Positions 6,416 to 15,000 of a DNA stretch of 64,000 nt are shown in pieces (the stretch's first letter is position 1; every line of letters begins with the position of its first letter). The notes under the pieces are model-generated. The model ran no database searches and was not told where the DNA came from. It saw only the letters and a list, made by a program, of their open reading frames with translations. The translations under genes and the position numbers were made by a program. Source of the DNA: Thiothrix fructosivorans (GTDB taxonomy: Bacteria > Pseudomonadota > Gammaproteobacteria > Thiotrichales > Thiotrichaceae); assembly GCF_017349355.1 (NCBI RefSeq), contig NZ_JAFMPM010000006.1, forward strand, positions 1,364,001 through 1,428,000, written 5' to 3'.

Positions 6416-8533
6416 CTACATAAATGCTTTGATTTTTATAGCGTTACCCCTGCCTTCAACAGAAACTGATTTCAGCAATTGATTCTTCTTGGCCTTATTC
6501 TGATCACCACCCAATAAGGTACTCATTAAACTCTTGGCTTCATCGCCAGTGATCGTCGCTTTGCCCTGCGATGTCGTTGCGGTCAATGTTGATTTACTGG
6601 GGTCATACTGGATTTTGGCGTTTTCCCAAACCTCATTTTTTTCCTCATACGTCGGTACATGCTTGATTGGTGAAGTGTCGTAAGCAGCTAAAACAAGTGG
6701 TGGCGTGGCTTGTTTGGCTATAACAAACTGATTTTTTCCGTTTTCATCTTTTAACTTCATATGCTCTAATTTGCCTTTGAAGCGTTTTGTAACATCTTCA
6801 GCATAAGTCATTGCCAATAATGATCTTACTTGTTCCGTGTCATTCCATTTTTGTCCGCCAAGCCGCTTTTCTATATAAGCCATGAATTTGCTGGAATAAA
6901 TTTTTTGATCATCGACAGAGTTATTAGGATCGTTACACACTAATTTTTGTGCATCCCAACCAATATCTACAGTGACTTGACCAGCACCAAATGATTTACC
7001 CATTCCCAGTCCATGCCGATGACCTTCCAGATGAATAGACCAAAGTAATGCCCCTAATTCCTCAGGCTTCAAATTATGAAATATGACACGGCTCTTGAAC
7101 AGCGTATCTTTGGGAAGTACATGCAAACGTGTCTGGACATTGGTGTTGTCGTTACCTGCTGGAACCGGTTCAGGTTTGTATTCAGGTCGGGCAGGGTAAC
7201 GCTTCCAGCCGCGAATTTGAGGGTTCTGATTCTCATCAGTGAGGAGATAAGTCGCATAGTTTTTACCAGTAGCTAATTTATTTCCTTCCGAAGTAGTAGT
7301 TTGCTTGATGTAATTAGGGAAGTAGCTCGGTTTTGCTCCGTTGAGAATGGTTGGGGGGGGATTAGGCACAGGAGTTGCGTCGCCCTGCAAGATAGCAGGT
7401 TCAAAATACACACGCCCTTTCAAAGCATCATCAGGCTCTTTACCAACACGCCCAAATACCAATGAAGTGAAATCAAAGCCTTTTTCTTGCAAATGTTGAT
7501 CACTGGTATGGCGAATCATGTCATAAATGGAAAAATCGCCAGCCAGTTTAGGCAAGTAAGCTAAGCCAATTTGCAAGCGCCCAGTTTCTGCGGTTGGGTC
7601 AGATTGTAAGTAGAATACAGGTACTTGACGACCAGCCCGGAACTCGCCGCGCCAGTAATTAGGCCACGACATATCTGTATTAGAACTTTCTTCCACATCA
7701 TGATGGATGAACAAAAAGTCTTTCCATGCGTTACGGTCATAAGCATTTACGTCAATAGCTTTTTCAGGTTGCTGGTTGTAGAACACGAAATCTTTGTGTT
7801 TCTTCTTAGCTTTCTCTTCATCTGTTCTACCCTGTGTGCAATCTGATATTTGACCAGTAAAAACTGGATAAGCCGTGATTTCTCCAGAACCAATCTTAAA
7901 AACCCGATGCTCTGTCACATACTCTGTAGTAACTTTTTCTATATCACACAAGAAACTACCATCTGTGGCAGTTATGCTTGCCGTAAGAGTTTTCCAATGC
8001 TGATATTTATCACTGACACGTTTGTGCCGATTGCTGGTAAAGATAGGACTTCTTGTATCTCTCCTTGGCAACCAGTCTTCTAAATCACGATGGTCTAAGC
8101 GTGCCATGTCGCAAGGAATAAGAGTGATCTTCTTATTAGACATTTTCAGAAAGCCAGTTTTTACCTTGCCAGCACCAGTAACACGACTTTGGTATACATT
8201 GCCTGACTTGGAAATATCACGTAACCCATAACTCTTTTCGTCTACAGCACTCATGCGTGAGAAGGTGGCAATCTCCATCACATTGCGGAACATCCCCCGC
8301 AAGCTAGAGCCGGGAATAGTATATTTTCCATCAGGTGTCTGGAAAAAGTGAACGTGTCCATTGTTTTGCGTTCCGCCTACTAAAATGTCAGTTTTGGCGG
8401 TAATCGTCAGCTCCAACTCCCCGCTCACCCCATCCCGAAACGGCAAGTCATGCGAAACCTTGTCACCCCATTCAGGAATAACAACCTTGTCGGAAAGCGG
8501 CACAAAATTATAGGGTGCATTGATCTGATCCAT
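6416..8533 (-). CDS. Large type III RAMP (Cas7-like) protein, TIGR03986-like
   Basis: 705 aa. It opens with a RAMP domain: ELTITAKTDILVGG, then YTIPGSSLRGMFRNVMEI (the G-S-S-x-[RK]-G motif). It ends with HRHGLGMGKSFGAGQVTVDI, the Gly-rich loop of Cas7-like folds, followed by about 160 further residues. The length and domain spread resemble TIGR03986 proteins of csx10-containing type III systems. It should form part of the crRNA backbone, probably at the crRNA 3' end. It is the last RAMP gene of the operon, overlapping or abutting the upstream small gene. Confidence 0.75.
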   Translation of the reverse strand: MDQINAPYNFVPLSDKVVIPEWGDKVSHDLPFRDGVSGELELTITAKTDILVGGTQNNGHVHFFQTPDGKYTIPGSSLRGMFRNVMEIATFSRMSAVDEKSYGLRDISKSGNVYQSRVTGAGKVKTGFLKMSNKKITLIPCDMARLDHRDLEDWLPRRDTRSPIFTSNRHKRVSDKYQHWKTLTASITATDGSFLCDIEKVTTEYVTEHRVFKIGSGEITAYPVFTGQISDCTQGRTDEEKAKKKHKDFVFYNQQPEKAIDVNAYDRNAWKDFLFIHHDVEESSNTDMSWPNYWRGEFRAGRQVPVFYLQSDPTAETGRLQIGLAYLPKLAGDFSIYDMIRHTSDQHLQEKGFDFTSLVFGRVGKEPDDALKGRVYFEPAILQGDATPVPNPPPTILNGAKPSYFPNYIKQTTTSEGNKLATGKNYATYLLTDENQNPQIRGWKRYPARPEYKPEPVPAGNDNTNVQTRLHVLPKDTLFKSRVIFHNLKPEELGALLWSIHLEGHRHGLGMGKSFGAGQVTVDIGWDAQKLVCNDPNNSVDDQKIYSSKFMAYIEKRLGGQKWNDTEQVRSLLAMTYAEDVTKRFKGKLEHMKLKDENGKNQFVIAKQATPPLVLAAYDTSPIKHVPTYEEKNEVWENAKIQYDPSKSTLTATTSQGKATITGDEAKSLMSTLLGGDQNKAKKNQLLKSVSVEGRGNAIKIKAFM

Positions 8534-9033
8534 TACGCTTTACCTCCAAAACCTACAAAACAAGCAAACACAGGATTCACGCCCAGCGCACCGTCCTTTT
8601 CCTGCCAAAACCGCAAATACTGCAAGGTGGTGTTGCCGTCCTTGTCGAATGAAGCAACATGTCGAACCTTGTCAGCCAAGTAGGCATTGCCTGCCGAATA
8701 GCGATATTCCGTCACGACCCAGCCGCCATTACCGTTGTAACGCACATGCAAAGAAGCGCCATTGCCATTGGTCACTTCAGCGTTCAGTAACTGACCGTAA
8801 TCGGCTTTGATTTCCAAGGGCTGATTGTTGAAATGCTGATTGCCTGATTGATAGCCGATCCAGCCAGTAACGGGATTAAAACGATCCAATGCCGCATAGA
8901 CTTTTTCCACGGTATCCATGCTATGCGGTGTTACCACCAACTGGTAAGCATCAGCTTCTAATGCAGGCAGCTTCGCATCCGGCATGGATCTACGCAGCCC
9001 TTCATACTGTTTCAAAATATCTTGTGCATTCAT
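8533..9033 (-). CDS. Small type III subunit of unknown family
   Basis: 166 aa from the ATG at 9033, which overlaps the upstream stop (TGATG); a longer frame from 9054 is unlikely. No domain is recognised. The N-terminus (MNAQDILKQYEGLRRSMPDA) is helical; the rest alternates short strands with aromatic residues (GWIGYQSGNQHFNNQPLEI, VTEYRYSAGNAY, LRFWQE). Its place between two RAMP genes suggests a complex subunit: a Csx19-type protein of III-D loci or a replacement for the Cas11 small subunit. Neither can be shown from sequence alone. Confidence 0.6.
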   Translation of the reverse strand: MNAQDILKQYEGLRRSMPDAKLPALEADAYQLVVTPHSMDTVEKVYAALDRFNPVTGWIGYQSGNQHFNNQPLEIKADYGQLLNAEVTNGNGASLHVRYNGNGGWVVTEYRYSAGNAYLADKVRHVASFDKDGNTTLQYLRFWQEKDGALGVNPVFACFVGFGGKA

Positions 9034-10514
9034 CAGGCTTTCCCCCCAATCCATTTGCCATCATCTGACCATTCAATCGTGCCGGTAAATAAACCGTGTC
9101 CTTTGGAAACACCTGCCCCCAAAGCCAAACGCCCCTCATACAAATCAGCCAAAGCCTGTTGCAAGGCTTGCTTCGCCACGCTGGAAATCTTGCCGTCTTT
9201 TTTGATGGTCAACTGTAATTCCACAAGTTTTTTATCCCCTTTCTCATCTATACCCCACACCATTTCCTCGGAAAACAGCATATGGTCACGCACACTGCCA
9301 GAGAAACGGTCAATCGAGTTGTGCATGATGATTTGCAAGTCGGTGTTGGAAAACTCACGGTAAGCATCATCAATCAGAACATGACCTGCTTGTCCTTTAT
9401 GCTTATCTTCACGTTGCTCATCATTGGCAAACCCGAATAATTCTTTGACGGCTTCACAGTGTTCTGACTTGTCGTAAGCATTCAGCTCATCCTCAGTCAT
9501 GTCATCAGCCCAGCGGGGTTGCTCACTGAAGCGGTTGGCATGGAAGGCGATTCGGTGTGATAGCGCACCTTTCACCGAAGAGCCGGGAATTAACAGCTTT
9601 TCGGTAGCAGGCTCCGCCTGATGTTGCTGGTTCCAACTGATACGTTGTTCCAGCTTGGGCAGCAGGTCAGCGGTTTTACCATTGCTGTCTGCCAGATTAG
9701 GCTTCTCACCCTGACCGATACGCCAATAGCTATTGGGTTTCAGGGTAAGCGTTGCCGTAACAACCTTTTCGTCTGACTGCCATACAGGCAAGTTATATAG
9801 CTCGAAACCAGTACAATCATTCACATCACGCTTCATCGCCGTGAATGCTTTTCTACCCGATTCCTGTGAAAGGTCGCTGACCAGCTCTTGCACTTCGATC
9901 ATTCTCAACTTGCCCAAGCCTGCGCGGGTTGAGCCGCCCAAACGGAACAAGGGGTGATTCAATAATTCCAGTACCCGTTCCCATTGTGCGTCATGCGCTT
10001 CATCGCTCCACAGGGAAAACTCCACGCTAAAACGATAACCCGCCGGTAATACAGCACGGTCAAATTTACCCTTGTCTGCACTGGCTCCTTTGTGGTTGAG
10101 CCTTACCCGGTCGCGGCTGGTGGGGGCATCAGCTAACCCCATCGCCACCTTCAGAATCAGGTCGTTCTCGATGGATTTGCGTTTATCCCCCAAGCATAAG
10201 CCTTGAACGGCTTTGCCTTTGCTGTCTTGAATACAACCCCACGACACCTGTATGCGCGACGGTTGGCTGTCTTCACTTTTTTCCTTGCTCTGATAACCGA
10301 ATACCTGATCTGCACCCGACTTACCGTATTCGGCTTGATACAAATGGCGTAACACACCCGTTAGGCTGGAGCCGGGAATAGTGGGTAAACCGTTGGCATC
10401 CATCACCAGACTGGTATCGAATACGCCGTTGGCTTTGCCCGATGCTATCGACAAAGGGGTAACGGTTTCCAATGTCACACGGGCAATGTGAAAAACGGAT
10501 TGTTGTGGTTTCAT
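9033..10514 (-). CDS. Two-domain RAMP (Cas7-Cas7-like) protein
   Basis: 493 aa carrying two RAMP repeats. The first has GLPTIPGSSLTGVLRHLY near residue 40 and a Gly-rich GGSTRAGLGKLRM. The second has LLIPGSSVKGALSHRIAF near residue 310 and ALGAGVSKGHGLFTG near the end. Such fused Cas7-like pairs build the backbone in III-D-type complexes and supply the Asp residues that cut target RNA every six bases. FDTSLVMD in domain 1 carries an Asp in the right loop. It overlaps csx10 by 4 nt and the next gene by 1 nt. Confidence 0.8.
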   Translation of the reverse strand: MKPQQSVFHIARVTLETVTPLSIASGKANGVFDTSLVMDANGLPTIPGSSLTGVLRHLYQAEYGKSGADQVFGYQSKEKSEDSQPSRIQVSWGCIQDSKGKAVQGLCLGDKRKSIENDLILKVAMGLADAPTSRDRVRLNHKGASADKGKFDRAVLPAGYRFSVEFSLWSDEAHDAQWERVLELLNHPLFRLGGSTRAGLGKLRMIEVQELVSDLSQESGRKAFTAMKRDVNDCTGFELYNLPVWQSDEKVVTATLTLKPNSYWRIGQGEKPNLADSNGKTADLLPKLEQRISWNQQHQAEPATEKLLIPGSSVKGALSHRIAFHANRFSEQPRWADDMTEDELNAYDKSEHCEAVKELFGFANDEQREDKHKGQAGHVLIDDAYREFSNTDLQIIMHNSIDRFSGSVRDHMLFSEEMVWGIDEKGDKKLVELQLTIKKDGKISSVAKQALQQALADLYEGRLALGAGVSKGHGLFTGTIEWSDDGKWIGGKA

Positions 10515-12022
10515 GCCCGGCCTCCTTTATCGTTTTTCAGCTTTGCCATGATTTCGCGTACCAAGTGCTGAATGTATTGTGGGCTGGATTGTTGCTGATA
10601 GTGATTCCTAAACCAGTTATAAAAACTCACTAGCTGTTCACCTTGCCAAAACTCATCTTTCCAACCTTCGCCTCTAGGTTTGAAAGAGCCATCGGTGGCA
10701 TTCATAAAGATTTGCAGATCGCCACGGCTTTTAGCAGCAGCTAATACAGCACCCCATTGGCTATGTGAAGGCCCGACATGCACACTGGTATCCAGACCTT
10801 TCAGCTCGCGCACACTCTTCATTAATGTTTGGTAGCCGCGTGCAATCTGCTTGGCTTCTTTTGCAAAACCTTGTTTGCTCACTTTCTGAGTCTGTTGTGC
10901 TTCCAGCCATGCGATTAGCTCAGGTTTTTTTGCTGGTTCTTTATGTTCTGTCGGCTTGCTTATGAGAGGAGCTGGTGTTGCGAATTGGGGTTTTTCACCC
11001 GTTAGCAACGGTGGGTTTAACCACACTTGCCCCAAGCCTGCTTGCCGTTCCACACCCAAGCCAGAAGCAATTTGTTGGATATGTTTATCGGTTAGTGTTT
11101 CACCATCATTCAGCTTAAACACCAGCACGCTGCCTTTGCAGATCACTTGCCGTTCCATCTCATAACCCTGCTTGTGGGCGTTCCAAGTGGAGTAGCGGCG
11201 GGTACGCAGGAAGCTGTTTTCCGCAATCAGCTTACCTTTGGGCAAACCTAAATGCTGAGGTGCGGGGGATAAAGTCGGTTGACCGTGTTCGTCCAAAGTC
11301 ATCAGGTCGGAGAGCAGCCAGAGGGTGATTTCTTTGCTGGCTGTTTTGTCTGAGGGTAGGGATTGCGACGTTTTGAGTATTTCAATGGTAGCCCGACCAT
11401 ATTCGGCACTGCGCGAACGACCTAACAGCAGCGGCTGTTTCAGTACGGTTTCCAATTTAGCCATGTCTGCCGCAGTCATGGCATCATCACAACTGATTTG
11501 TGCGTAAAAACGCTGTCCTGCTTGCAGCGCATCGTAACCAAACAAGGCAGAATCTTTTGCCCGACCTTTCTCCGCATCAATGGCGGTTTTCATGCGGAAG
11601 GATTTGTGTGTTTCAGCCAACTGCCCATCCAGCGCCAAATAGCCAGACCGTAACTGCTGGGGTTGTTGGTTCTCCGGCAATGCGTTGTTCTCGCGCTTAT
11701 CCAATCGCCAAACTTTACCAGCCTCAATCTTGTCTCCCTCAATAGGGCTTTTGCCTTTAGCTTGATGCCAGCAGGCAGGCATGGGGAAAGTTCGTTGCCG
11801 GTTTGTGGTTAACGGGTAGGCATTGCCAAAGCGCATTTTGCCGGAATGAAACCAGTCAAAGGCTTGTGCTGGTGGCATACCCGAATAAAGCCGTGCTGCC
11901 ACAGCACCCAATAACGCACCACCCGGAATATAATCCAGTGCCTGATGTGCGCCTTCGGTGGCGTTGCGTTCACTGAAAATGCAGTCGTCTAGCAAGGTAA
12001 TCACTAAATCCAGTGTTTTCAT
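10511..12022 (-). CDS. csx10: Csx10-like RAMP protein (Cas5 group)
   Basis: 503 aa. LVITLLDDCIFSERNATEGAHQ, then DYIPGGALLGAVAARLYSG near residue 31, and SRSAEYGRATIEI near 200 are typical of Csx10, the Cas5-like subunit that caps the crRNA 5' handle in type III-D. A second Gly-rich loop (GLGVERQAGLGQVWL) appears near residue 320. A helical, Lys-rich C-terminal extension of about 150 residues follows and resembles nothing I know. It overlaps both neighbours by 4 nt. Confidence 0.8.
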   Translation of the reverse strand: MKTLDLVITLLDDCIFSERNATEGAHQALDYIPGGALLGAVAARLYSGMPPAQAFDWFHSGKMRFGNAYPLTTNRQRTFPMPACWHQAKGKSPIEGDKIEAGKVWRLDKRENNALPENQQPQQLRSGYLALDGQLAETHKSFRMKTAIDAEKGRAKDSALFGYDALQAGQRFYAQISCDDAMTAADMAKLETVLKQPLLLGRSRSAEYGRATIEILKTSQSLPSDKTASKEITLWLLSDLMTLDEHGQPTLSPAPQHLGLPKGKLIAENSFLRTRRYSTWNAHKQGYEMERQVICKGSVLVFKLNDGETLTDKHIQQIASGLGVERQAGLGQVWLNPPLLTGEKPQFATPAPLISKPTEHKEPAKKPELIAWLEAQQTQKVSKQGFAKEAKQIARGYQTLMKSVRELKGLDTSVHVGPSHSQWGAVLAAAKSRGDLQIFMNATDGSFKPRGEGWKDEFWQGEQLVSFYNWFRNHYQQQSSPQYIQHLVREIMAKLKNDKGGRA

Positions 12023-12606
12023 TTTTTAACCTCCAGCGTGACGACGACACGACCTAAGCCGCGTGTACGGTGCGCACCCACTGCCTGAATCAGGCCAAGC
12101 GTTTGCTCAATCGCTTTGTACCAGTTGGCGACTTGATGCGGGGCGTTCGGGACTTCATCCAGTGTCGCGTATAGGGTTAGCGGCACGATGACTTCCATAC
12201 CGCGCAGGCTTTGATCTACTGCTGTACCGGTTTCGTGCTTGATGGCGGTGGCGTGGATGTTGCGGTACAACCCGGTTAATAGGCTCTTGTCTTTAAGCAA
12301 GTAATAACGGATGTCATCAGCTAACACGGCATCACTCACGCGCACTGAACCTCGCCACTTTTCATCGGCATCAGCTTTCGCGCCAAACAATTGTTCTGCC
12401 AAGGTTGGCTGTGGTTGATTGCTGGCTTGGGTGAATTGTTCCCAGCGCATAACGGCATCGCGCAAAATGCCTTTAAGCGTTTTCCCCGGCAGCAAGGGCA
12501 AGCCATCTTTATCACGATGGGTAACAGCATCCACATCACTTCCACGACCGCTACCCGTACCGGGATGCCAATAGCTTTGAATATCAATTTTGAGTTGGTA
12601 GCTCAT
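12019..12606 (-). CDS. Csm3-like Cas7 backbone protein
   Basis: 195 aa with one RAMP domain. The N-terminal strand (YQLKIDIQSYWHPGTGSGRG) leads into SDVDAVTHRDKDGLPLLPGKTLKGILRDA, where the Asp residues lie in the loop that carries the RNA-cleaving Asp of Csm3. The C-terminus has the Gly-rich AHRTRGLGRVVVTLE. It is short for the family, so probably a minimal backbone subunit present in several copies or a single position. It lies directly after cas10 with 4-nt overlaps on both sides. Confidence 0.8.
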   Translation of the reverse strand: MSYQLKIDIQSYWHPGTGSGRGSDVDAVTHRDKDGLPLLPGKTLKGILRDAVMRWEQFTQASNQPQPTLAEQLFGAKADADEKWRGSVRVSDAVLADDIRYYLLKDKSLLTGLYRNIHATAIKHETGTAVDQSLRGMEVIVPLTLYATLDEVPNAPHQVANWYKAIEQTLGLIQAVGAHRTRGLGRVVVTLEVKK

Positions 12607-14186
12607 GCCCGTTCCCCCTGCGTTGGATTCATGTTATTGCCGACGGAACTGAGTGACAGCACATCTTCAAATGGCACGGCTTGTGGTTGGTTTACGTCAA
12701 AGTCGGCTTTTGGCTCACTGAGCTGCTTGAACAGGGAATTGAATGTTTCCCAGTCTTTGGGTTCACGATCAATCATCACTTCTTTCCAGCGACGATAACG
12801 GCTTTGTGCCTGTTCTGGTGATTGGTGCAACAAGCCTGTGACCTGACGCAATGCACCTTGGGAGACTTCAGACTTCGCCAAAAAGGCTTGCAACGCCAGC
12901 AAATCTGTCAGGTTAGGCAATTTGCTATGCGTTTCTAGCGTATAACAACCACGGCTCAAGCAAATGTTTCCAGTGGTTAACTCATTCTTGATAATGTCTT
13001 TGAAGTCATCAATCAAAGAGGTGGTCACACGATAGAACGTCAGCGAAGACGGTACTTGTTTTCCGTCCAGTAGATTGTCTGATTGTTTGGCAATTGTTTT
13101 GGTGTGTTTACACAAACCTTCTGCTAGATCGTGCAGCAGTGAGAATGGTTGGCTGGATTTGGCGTAAACAATGCCCGCGCACGCAGTCAACTTTGCAGGA
13201 AGGATGTCCTTGAGATTTGAATAACGGTTTCTGAGTTGATCAAATTGACTCTGGCTCTCTTGTTCAAATGCCTTCAGGAAGGCTTGTGTAAACGGTAATG
13301 CAAGATCAGCCCGCACAATCATGGTCAGATCATCGCCACCTAACACGATAGGACGAGCAGGGTATAAACCCCTTTCCATGACTAATGTTTCAGTCACCGC
13401 CTGTTCTGCTGCTGCTTCTGTTGCCCGCTTGATGGACTCGGAAATATCACGAAATACCGGAATATACTGTTTATCCGTAATGACGCCTTTATCAACGCTG
13501 CCTTTCAAATCCATCAGCAATTGCCCGAAGCCATTACCATCCGCATGGATCAAACCAATTAAGCGGTTGTCGTGGAATGGGAAATCTTTGTCATCATCCT
13601 CTTCAGGGGTGAGATTGACCGGCCATTCATTCCGTTGGGAGTCTTTCTTGACCCGCTCAATCAGTGCCGTACTCTTGGCGAAGTCTCGTTTTCTGGCGGT
13701 AATCAGGTCAACCTGTTCACTCTCTTTGCCAACTCGGACTGATGAGCTGACAGGTTCACCCGTGCGGGCAAAGCGGCGGGTATACACTCCGGCTTGTGGC
13801 AATTTCACTTTCGGGTGGTTGCGGTCAGCCATCAAGGTGGTATGGGCTTTTTGGAATGCATCAATAGAGGTTTTGCCTTCTGCTTTTGCGTGGATGAATT
13901 CCATGTCTGGCGCGTACCGGCGAAATACCAAAGACCAAAGGGTGGCAAGTTTGTCGATAGCTGCTTTGTTTTCACTGAAAGCGTAGAAAGCAGCACCGCC
14001 ACAACGGGAAAGCTCGATGTCTTTGCCTTCCTCCAAACCCAATGAGAGTAATGTTTGTTTTAACAAACCGTGATTAGCAGTCAGTTGCTCGATTAGTTCG
14101 CTACCACCGATGATTTCTTTGAGTTTGTTGGTGGCGAAGATGTATGATTGGATCGACTTCGCTTCAAATAGATACGAATAAGTCAC
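12603..14186 (-). CDS. cas10: Cas10, HD-less, cyclase active
   Basis: 527 aa from the GTG at 14186, which has AAGGGGA just upstream; the ATG at 14228 has no such site. It starts straight into the Palm-type domain (YLFEAKSIQSYIFATNKLKE), without the HD nuclease. The second Palm domain keeps HADGNGFG near 215 and GGDDLTMIV at 283-286, so synthesis of cyclic oligoadenylates should be intact while ssDNA cleavage is absent. This agrees with the many CARF genes around it. It is the first gene of the cas10-csm3-csx10-cas7x2-small-RAMP operon, with overlaps throughout. Confidence 0.92.
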   Translation of the reverse strand: MTYSYLFEAKSIQSYIFATNKLKEIIGGSELIEQLTANHGLLKQTLLSLGLEEGKDIELSRCGGAAFYAFSENKAAIDKLATLWSLVFRRYAPDMEFIHAKAEGKTSIDAFQKAHTTLMADRNHPKVKLPQAGVYTRRFARTGEPVSSSVRVGKESEQVDLITARKRDFAKSTALIERVKKDSQRNEWPVNLTPEEDDDKDFPFHDNRLIGLIHADGNGFGQLLMDLKGSVDKGVITDKQYIPVFRDISESIKRATEAAAEQAVTETLVMERGLYPARPIVLGGDDLTMIVRADLALPFTQAFLKAFEQESQSQFDQLRNRYSNLKDILPAKLTACAGIVYAKSSQPFSLLHDLAEGLCKHTKTIAKQSDNLLDGKQVPSSLTFYRVTTSLIDDFKDIIKNELTTGNICLSRGCYTLETHSKLPNLTDLLALQAFLAKSEVSQGALRQVTGLLHQSPEQAQSRYRRWKEVMIDREPKDWETFNSLFKQLSEPKADFDVNQPQAVPFEDVLSLSSVGNNMNPTQGERA

Positions 14187-14245
14187 AAGTGTCCCCTTTA
14201 GGTAAAATGCCCTTTGCCGTTGATGCAATAAATTTATACTTGTGA

Positions 14246-14295
14246 GTATTAACTAATACAGAACCATCTGTCACCAACGACAAGCTTGTCAAATA
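14246..14295 (-). promoter_or_regulatory. cas10 control region: shared motif and second palindrome
   Basis: The perfect palindrome GACAAGCTTGTC (14279-14290) is the third copy of the shared motif, preceded on the minus strand by ATATTT. 20 nt closer to cas10 lies a second inverted repeat, GTATTA-2 nt-TAATAC (14246-14259). The motif is 92 nt from the GTG start. No clear -35/-10 pair was found. Confidence 0.45.
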
Positions 14296-14316
14296 TCGGC
14301 GGGGGGAGTTATCTCT

Positions 14317-14580
14317 CTAGGAATGCCAGCTATTCCAACCTCTGCTGGCAGCCTCTAACGCCACCAACCAGCCTTGCGCTGCCGTGGGTGTGCGTGCCGT
14401 CACGGGTGGTTGCGGAGGTGCCGCCAAAAACGTGTGATCGAAGGTGGTGAGTGCTGCCGTTGCCCAACGACGTACCCAGATACCTAATACCCATAAGCCC
14501 ATACGCAATTCCCCTGAAGTTAGCAACGATTGATACAGCTTATTATGGTCGATCAACGTGCAACGTGCTGTGATTGCCAT
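14317..14580 (-). CDS. Small hypothetical protein, possible membrane association
   Basis: 87 aa from the ATG at 14580, only 4 nt after the stop of the 108-aa membrane-protein gene, which argues for coupling. The segment LRMGLWVLGIWVRRWATAAL could be a short membrane or amphipathic helix; a Pro/Thr-rich stretch follows. The ribosome site is weak. No family is recognised. It could be a spurious ORF, but the tight spacing and place between Cas10 and the CARF/Cas6 pair make it worth listing. Confidence 0.45.
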   Translation of the reverse strand: MAITARCTLIDHNKLYQSLLTSGELRMGLWVLGIWVRRWATAALTTFDHTFLAAPPQPPVTARTPTAAQGWLVALEAASRGWNSWHS

Positions 14581-14584
14581 CACG

Positions 14585-14911
14585 CTACGGGGATAACAAC
14601 CCGTGTGTTGCCCACACCAACAGCGCGAGAAAAACAATCCAGCTTAACCACGAGGATTCTTTGGCTTTATTCTGCTTGGGTTTGAGCGCACCTTGCAATT
14701 CTTCGCGAGCTTTGCATAAGGCTTCCACGTTGTATGTGCCGCCAATGGTTTTGGACTCAATCAGCTCTTTGCGCATGTACTCTTTCATGCCTTCTTTGAC
14801 ACCATCGTTTTTGCCTTTGACCAGCCCTTCGCGGTAGCCGCTGTAGTGACCCAGCCACGAGCCTGCCGCAGCGCCTAGCAACAAGAGAAATAAAATGCTG
14901 AGAATATCCAT
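14585..14911 (-). CDS. Small membrane protein with two predicted TM helices
   Basis: 108 aa. Residues 1-20 (MDILSILFLLLLGAAAGSWLG) form a membrane segment. A charged stretch (YREGLVKGKNDGVKEGMKEYMRKELIE) is likely coiled or helical, and SSWLSWIVFLALLVWATHGLL is a second membrane helix. No family is recognised. It lies inside the CRISPR island upstream of cas10 and downstream of the NE0113/Cas6 pair, so it could be a membrane-linked accessory of the type III response. Confidence 0.65.
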   Translation of the reverse strand: MDILSILFLLLLGAAAGSWLGHYSGYREGLVKGKNDGVKEGMKEYMRKELIESKTIGGTYNVEALCKAREELQGALKPKQNKAKESSWLSWIVFLALLVWATHGLLSP

Positions 14912-14951
14912 GACTAGCCCCCGAAATTTGCCCGACGTAAGACCGTACTGG

Positions 14952-14967
14952 ATTATTCCTGAATAAT
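14952..14967. promoter_or_regulatory. 16-bp palindrome between CARF gene and membrane-protein gene
   Basis: Perfect inverted repeat ATTATTC-CT-GAATAAT in the 89-bp gap between the NE0113 copy 2 stop (15001) and the 108-aa gene start (14911). It may be an operator or a weak terminator; no T-run follows. Confidence 0.4.
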
Positions 14968-15000
14968 GGCGTGGTGTGCCGTGATGGCGGTCACATTTCG

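Noticed and set aside
12391-13986. Plus-strand frames (135-221 codons) across csm3-like and cas10
   Set aside because: Antisense to cas10 and the Csm3-like gene, whose motifs and 4-nt overlaps are convincing.
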